Assembly: GCF_900090045.1 (NCBI RefSeq)
Contig: NC_041788.1
Coordinates: forward strand, 2,599,501 to 2,663,500
Direction: 5' to 3'
DNA: 64,000 nucleotides
From: Plasmodium malariae
Taxonomy: Eukaryota; Apicomplexa; Aconoidasida; Haemosporida; Plasmodiidae
Numbering within the stretch: position 1 is the first letter of the stretch; every line of letters starts with the position of its first letter. The translations under genes were made by a program, and so were the position numbers. The notes beneath the pieces were generated by a model that was not told where the DNA came from, ran no database searches, and was given only the letters and a program-made list of their open reading frames with translations. Below are positions 58,698 to 64,000 of the stretch, piece by piece.

Positions 58698-59759
58698 ATG
58701 CTAAAACTCAGAAAGGGCTTTTTTCATCCATATCGTTCGCAGTTGAACTATAATTCTCACATATTTGTGGGAATAAACAAAAATGGAATATTATTTTTTG
58801 CAAATACAAGGGCGGAAATCCCACCAGTAATTGTTGATAGTGAAAATGCTAATGATAAGAAGGATATAATACTAAAATTTAAGGATGAATCAAATTTGGA
58901 AGGAGAAAACAGGAGTGTTATTATAAGGGATAAATATGTGGTCGATGATACGTTCTCTTCTTATATAACAACAAGGAGAAAATTTTTAAATTTCTTTTCC
59001 TATGATATAAAAACATATCAAGACAATATGCTTTATAAAAAGAGTAATGGGTGTGAAAATGCTTTTTTATATTCAACAAAAATTAAACAGTTAAAATATA
59101 GTGATAGGATAAGTACTAATATCTATGTTCATATTTTTAATTCTCATTATGATGGTGCTAATAGCTTAGGTGATGCTGCTCCATCCTTTATAGGTCATAA
59201 TAAATTTTTTTTTAAAAAAAGTCTATTTGATATATTATTTAAAAAATATAGCTTAGTTTATTTTTTTACAGATACAAATCATATCAGTGAAATGGGAAAA
59301 TATTTGAACGATTTTGTTTTGCAAAATAAAAAAAAGTGTAACATAGAACATGAAATAATTAATACAGAAGGATGTTTTATAAAATTAAAAAAAAATGCAC
59401 ATCCCATTCATTTATTTTATTGTTATGTGCCACCTTATAAATTCTTCTTGTCAACCTATTTCACTAAAAAAATTGCACTAAGTTTAAGAAATGCCCATTT
59501 CGATAATGCTAATAACAGGAATTTCTTTTTTTTAACGAACAAACTAAATGCGCAGGATGAAAATGCTTTATTGTTATCACACACTAATAATTGTACTTCT
59601 CATAGTAACAGTAATAGTAACGCGCACTATTACAGTGCGAATAACTCGTTACCATCACTCCTGTTGTTCGATGAACACTGCTACGTTAGGTACCATATCA
59701 AGGGGTTATATACAAACGAGGCATCCCACTATCTTTTCAACGTCCTCTTAAATATATAG
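58698..59759 (+). CDS. Conserved-looking protein of 353 residues, function unknown
   Basis: The single open frame has ordinary coding composition (charged and aromatic residues mixed, few repeats), with a short Asn/Ser stretch near residue 300. It starts MLKLRKGFFHPYRSQLNYN and includes IFVGINKNGILFFANTRAEI, YVHIFNSHYDG, LVYFFTDTNHISEMGKYL and HLFYCYVPPYKFFLSTYF. There is no clear signal peptide, membrane helix or known motif. The basic first 20 residues could be an organelle presequence, which is only a guess. A second ATG at 58688, in another frame, begins a 21-codon ORF that overlaps this start and ends at 58753. Divergent from the F-box gene. I do not recognise the family. Confidence 0.72.
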   Translation: MLKLRKGFFHPYRSQLNYNSHIFVGINKNGILFFANTRAEIPPVIVDSENANDKKDIILKFKDESNLEGENRSVIIRDKYVVDDTFSSYITTRRKFLNFFSYDIKTYQDNMLYKKSNGCENAFLYSTKIKQLKYSDRISTNIYVHIFNSHYDGANSLGDAAPSFIGHNKFFFKKSLFDILFKKYSLVYFFTDTNHISEMGKYLNDFVLQNKKKCNIEHEIINTEGCFIKLKKNAHPIHLFYCYVPPYKFFLSTYFTKKIALSLRNAHFDNANNRNFFFLTNKLNAQDENALLLSHTNNCTSHSNSNSNAHYYSANNSLPSLLLFDEHCYVRYHIKGLYTNEASHYLFNVLLNI

Positions 59760-60161
59760 CGCATGCCCTACTGGGGAGAGCCACAACCATCGGGCAGTAA
59801 ATGACGTAAACAGGTTTAAGTGCACTGAACGTAATATGTGATAGTATGTTTTCTAAAATAGCAAAAAAAAAAAAAAAACAAATACACACACGCGCACACA
59901 CACACATACATACATATGTACATACGTACATACAATTGCACGCCCGCGAGAGGGAGATAAATTGCTGAGAAAATTGTCAAACGTGTTATGCTTTTCCGTA
60001 AAAGGGGAAAAAGGTGGTAGTGTCTGTTGGATTTGGATTTATCGAAGTGATTAACAAACCGTTAGCAGTTAAAAAATTATTTGTATTTTAAATTACTATT
60101 TGCACAGATGAAATATGTGGAAGCTACGCGTGTTTATGCGTACAGGGTACATACACATGTG

Positions 60162-60201
<40 letters not shown>

Positions 60202-61317
60202 TATGCATGTACATATGTGTAAGATTCATTCTCTTGTAGCTGGATTTTATGGCAATTCATAATTTTGGCACTCGCATCATAAATTGAAAAAGAAGGAAAA
60301 GGGAAAAAATAGCAAAAAATAGCAAACAAAAAAAAAAAAAAAGGGGAAGAAATGCGAAAAAATAGGGAATAAAAATGGAATAATAAGGGGGGAAAAAAAA
60401 AAGAATGTTCCAAATTAATTTTGATGCAAGCTGATCATTCATTTTAGAGAAACACGCAATTGAAGCGTACCTTCCCCTCCCACTTTCATTTTTATTTCAA
60501 TTAATTTTGCTTCATTTTGTTTAACTTCATTCAGTTTTACTTTAATCAACCTTACTGCATTTTATTTATTATTACTTTTTTTTAATTGCGCAAAATAGTG
60601 CTGTACGCACCTTTGCAAATTTCAATTTTCCATTTTACGACTATTCTCGTGCCTTTGCCATTTTGTTTTTGTGCTTCAATAAATTTGTTTACGTTTATTC
60701 ATACGTTTAATTAGTTATTTACTTATTCGTATGCACATATATTCGTTTGTACATTTATTTGTTTATTATTCATTTTCCCCCTATTTCCCAAATTATGGAA
60801 ATTTCCCATCCTTCACCTATTTTTGCGTGCATTTTACACCTCTCTACTTTTTTTATTCATATTGTGTTTAAGTTCCCCCCTCCTCTCTCCCTCCCCCCAA
60901 AAAAAAAAAAAGATATCCACAGACTTACAACACAATGGAGCGTTTTAAAATAATGTATTTAGTGTAAACCATTCGCATTTACATTTGCATTTACATTCGC
61001 ATTTACATTCGCATTTACATTCGCATTTACATTTTCATTTGCATTTATGTTAGTCCCCTTGATGCATTAAAATTCTTTTTAATTTTTTGCCGTACACTTG
61101 TGTTACCCTTATTTTTTAGTAGTGCTTATTTGGTCTTTTACCTGGGTCTTTTTAGAGTTTACACTTTTCATTTTCTGGTCGTTTCTTCACCGTGCTATGT
61201 TCGGCTGTTTATTAATTTTCACATAATAGTTTATTCCATTCGTTCGTTCAATTGTTTGTTTGTTTATTCCACTCATTCGTTCGCTAATTTCTGTTTATCT
61301 GCACGGAACATGGGAAA
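59760..61317. other. Intergenic region between the two right-hand plus-strand genes
   Basis: This holds the 3' UTR of the 353-residue gene and the promoter of the next gene. It has an (AT)n run at 60165-60197, poly(A) near 60329-60343, and a short 12-bp CATTTACATTCG array at 60976-61040. The frame at 61100-61330 is hydrophobic and A/T-driven; I take it as 5' UTR. Confidence 0.5.
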
Positions 61318-62060
61318 ATGCCGTGTCTGAACAAAAGCTTGAGCAAGAGTATTAACGCGCTAGTACTCCACTTGGAATTTGTAAAATGTAAAAATTTATC
61401 TGATTACAAAAAGAAGGGGAAGTTCTACTTAATAATTACTTACGATCATTTAATTTTTTATCAAAAGGACTTCTATGAAATACAGTTCAAAATATTCTTT
61501 AACGAAATCCTGCATATATTCCATTGCGATCAGTCAAATTATGTACATGTTACTCTGAAGGAAAATTCGGTAATTGGCTCATCTTTTGATTGATGCCATG
61601 CATATATGCATGCGTATATATATGTACATATGCAGTTGTATATATTTAGACATGTATATGTATTCTTCTATTTCCATGCTCATGTTTGTTCAGAAAAATG
61701 TTGGTTTTCGAATTTGAATGACTACTTGCTGCTTATCATATTGATTACTTAAGAATAAATTAGTTTGTCTACTTAATGCATGTTTCCCTGTAATATTCCA
61801 CCAGTTCATTTACGTGCACTTCGTTAGACTCCATTTTCTCATAACTTCTTTCCTTCTTACTTTCCTTTCAAAACAGCTAACTAACGACATAGGAATAAAA
61901 GGAATCAACAAAAATATTTTGATTAAGCAGTTATGCGTTGGATATAGTACTTACTACATGTTTCACCTGAACAGGGTTAGGAAATGAGAAAGTTAGAGTG
62001 CACACGTAGTACTTGAGCACGCAGGCATATATACGGATATACATACACACATATACATAC

Positions 62061-62103
<43 letters not shown>

Positions 62104-64000
62104 CATATATGTATATACATGTGCTTGCGTGAAGTGATATACATCAACTCTATCCTACCCAACCTTCATCCTTTAATCCTTTTTTTTAAGAATTCTTATA
62201 TGCCTATTACAAAGGAAACATACGAGGAGAGATGTAACAGAACAAAGCAAAATTCGCCTCTAAAGAAGCTTGACTTTTCTATACAACCATTTATAGGGTT
62301 AATTCGAATGCTCTACATTTCCTCTGTTGAACGAACATAACAAGCATGTACATGCATATGCACATGCGGGCATATATATATGCATGTATGTATGTATGTA
62401 TGCATGTATGTATGCATGTATGTATGTATGTATGTATGCATGTATGTATGTATGTATGTATGCATGTATGTATGCATGTATGTATGCATGTATGTATGTA
62501 TGTATGTATGCATGTGTGTATGTATGTATGTATGTATACATGTATGTATGTATGCATGTATGCATGTATGTATGTATGTATGAATGTATGTATCCATGTG
62601 TATATATATATCTGTATGCGCAAGTACAATTTTTCCCCTTAGGTACAGAAAGATCGTATTTGACGACTATTTTTTTTTTATGCATAAGTCTTTCCAAAGT
62701 GAGTTTCCTCCCCCTTCAAAAAAAAAAAAAACAAAATTGCATCTTTTTATTTTGTTCTACGTTGTTTTAATTTATTTTATTTTGTTCTACATTGTTTTAA
62801 TTTATTTTATTTTGTTTCATTTCTTTTTGTTTTAAGTAATTTTTTTTTTTTTTTCTTATTTTTTTCTTGATAGATTTCACCACTGTTTCGAGCGAGAGTG
62901 CATTCTACGTTGATTATAGAGGTAGCACCATATAAAGAGAAAAATGAGATATTCATATAAGAACGAGGAGTAATATTGTGTTATTTAGAGTTACCTTAAG
63001 GGCGTATCTTTTTTCTTTTTTCTTTCTTTTTCATATTCTTTCCATCTTTTATTCCTTTTTCTTCTTTTTTTTTTTTTTTTTTCATCATGGTAGGCATCGA
63101 AATATGCATCAAAATAGATGACAAAAAAAGTATGATAGAGCTGGAGCAGGTAACATAAAAAGTAGGTAGAAACACAAACATTAATGTATATGCACAAAAA
63201 GAAGAAATTATTATTTTACATTTTCTCGATACGAATTTATAGACAGCGGACAGCAATTTCTATCAGTTGGCTAGGAATCATCTTAACTTTTTAATCGTAA
63301 TATTGTTTTTTGAAACGTAGAAAATGTGCGCATATTCAGCTTATGCAGGTGCATACACTGTCATTGCATACATTACACCGATACACCCACTAACTGCTTC
63401 CTCTTCAGAACGATATGAAACTTCCCCTAGTCATCAGAAGAAACTTCTATTACAAGAAAATGAATTTATCAGACGATTTAGCCAAATGGGCAGGTTATGA
63501 GGTATAAATATAAGAATCGAATTTGTTTTACTTTCTTTAAAGAATTAATTTTTGTTTTTTTTTTTTTTTTACATGTACATGGAAATGTGCTTTCAGTAGC
63601 GCTTTCCCTGCGATAAGAACAGGAAGCCGCAGTTTGTTATATGCATATACAAATGCATATTAGCATGTATACATTAACGTGTACATATTAACATGCATGC
63701 ATAAATGTGTACATATTAGCATGTATACATTAACGCGTACATATTAACATGTATGCATAAACGTGTACGTATTAACATGTATGCATAAACGTGTACGTAT
63801 TAACATGTATGCATAAACGTGTACGTATTAACATGAATCTATTAACACGTGTAATGTTGTTGCATATATGTTTGCATGCATATGCGTACGTGTATATTTA
63901 ATGGCAGATATACCTGAAGAACGAAACGCACACCATTGTCTGTATAATATTTAGGAGAACATGTAAGAACAAAAACGAAAAAAAAAGTAAATTGTATGAA
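61318..64000 (+). CDS. Multi-exon gene, function unknown, 3' end off the right edge
   Basis: Nine consecutive exons can be joined with GT/AG borders and consistent phase: 61318-61569, 61877-61975, 62191-62297, 62643-62698, 62874-62921, 63094-63149, 63243-63296, 63409-63501 and from 63908. Exon 9 may end at 63962 (ACAT|GTAAGA) or run past the edge. The protein begins MPCLNKSLSKSINALVLHLE. It continues through KGKFYLIITYDHLIFYQKDF, GYRKIVFDDYFFFMHKSF, RGIEICIKIDDKKSMIELEQ, NFYQLARNHLNFLI and LSDDLAKWAGYEIYLKNETH. Each intron alone would introduce stops or lose the charged/aromatic pattern. The first exon's beta-strand pattern resembles a lipid-binding or PH-like fold only vaguely. No domain is firmly recognised. 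An out-of-frame ATG at 61312 precedes the chosen start. Confidence 0.75.
62065..62101. repeat. (AT)n run in intron 2 of the right-edge gene
   Basis: A perfect AT run of about 36 bases lies between exons 2 and 3. Confidence 0.85.
62376..62600. repeat. TGTA/TGCA tetranucleotide repeat in intron 3
   Basis: About 220 bases of ATGT and ATGC units leave every frame open on both strands. All six overlapping frames across it are artefacts; the real exon resumes at 62643. Confidence 0.93.
63650..63840. repeat. 28-bp minisatellite in intron 8, about six copies
   Basis: Copies carry GTGTACGTATTAACATG and TATGCATAAAC; early copies have CATATT for CGTATT. The array sits in the 406-base intron 63502-63907. 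Confidence 0.9.

Noticed and set aside
61100..61330. 76-codon hydrophobic plus ORF before the nine-exon gene
   Set aside because: Composition is T-rich noise and it overlaps the real start in another frame; likely 5' UTR.
62291..62770. Six ORFs rich in Cys/Met or His/Thr/Ile
   Set aside because: They read the tetranucleotide repeat inside an intron of the right-edge gene.
1..64000. CRISPR arrays, telomere repeats, transposons, viral sequence, rRNA or tRNA genes
   Set aside because: None seen. Tandem arrays have no unique spacers, and no GGGTTYA telomere-type repeats occur.

Overview
This is nuclear DNA from a malaria parasite (genus Plasmodium). It is very A/T-rich, with long poly(dA)/poly(dT) and (AT)n tracts, and its proteins carry Asn/Ser/Gly and Lys/Glu low-complexity inserts. 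Several genes have short introns, and apicoplast and mitochondrial housekeeping genes are present. From memory, the gene order (amino acid transporter, DIM1, PRP2-type helicase, Asn-rich protein, organellar PheRS, Cpn60, lipoamide dehydrogenase, cytochrome b5) matches part of P. falciparum chromosome 12. Base composition and the abundance of minisatellites would suit a P. malariae- or P. ovale-like species, but I cannot fix the species. No virus, transposon, CRISPR array, tRNA, rRNA or subtelomeric multigene family was recognised.

Layout. 0-2 kb: minus-strand amino acid transporter, cut by the left edge. 4.5-5 kb: DIM1 (+). 7-10.4 kb: PRP2-like DEAH-box helicase (-), split in this assembly by a one-base phase shift inside a 26-base homopolymer. 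10.4-23.7 kb: a 13.3 kb gene-free, A/T-rich, repeat-filled gap, by far the largest in the window and a candidate centromere. 23.7-29.8 kb: 2011-residue Asn-rich protein (+). 32.1-35.5 kb: 1122-residue beta-propeller-like protein (+). 35.7-38.1 kb: organellar PheRS (-) with a previously unlisted terminal exon. 39.5-42.5 kb: apicoplast-type Cpn60 (-). 44.7-46.6 kb: mitochondrial-type lipoamide dehydrogenase (+). 48.6-49.8 kb: tail-anchored cytochrome b5 (+), whose anchor lies in a small third exon. 50.3-51.4 kb: CWC16-family splicing factor (-). 54-57.3 kb: F-box plus leucine-rich protein (-), two exons. 58.7-59.8 kb: unknown 353-residue protein (+). 61.3 kb to the right edge: unknown gene with at least nine exons (+).

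Functional themes. Three genes act in pre-mRNA splicing (DIM1, PRP2-like, CWC16-like). Three products are organellar (PheRS, Cpn60, LPD). No operon-like organisation is expected, since these are individually transcribed eukaryotic genes. Most single-frame ORFs in the gaps are translations of tandem repeats or homopolymers and are omitted. I see no clearly new biological system. The most valuable observations are the candidate centromere, the homopolymer phase shift in PRP2, and the reconstructed exons.
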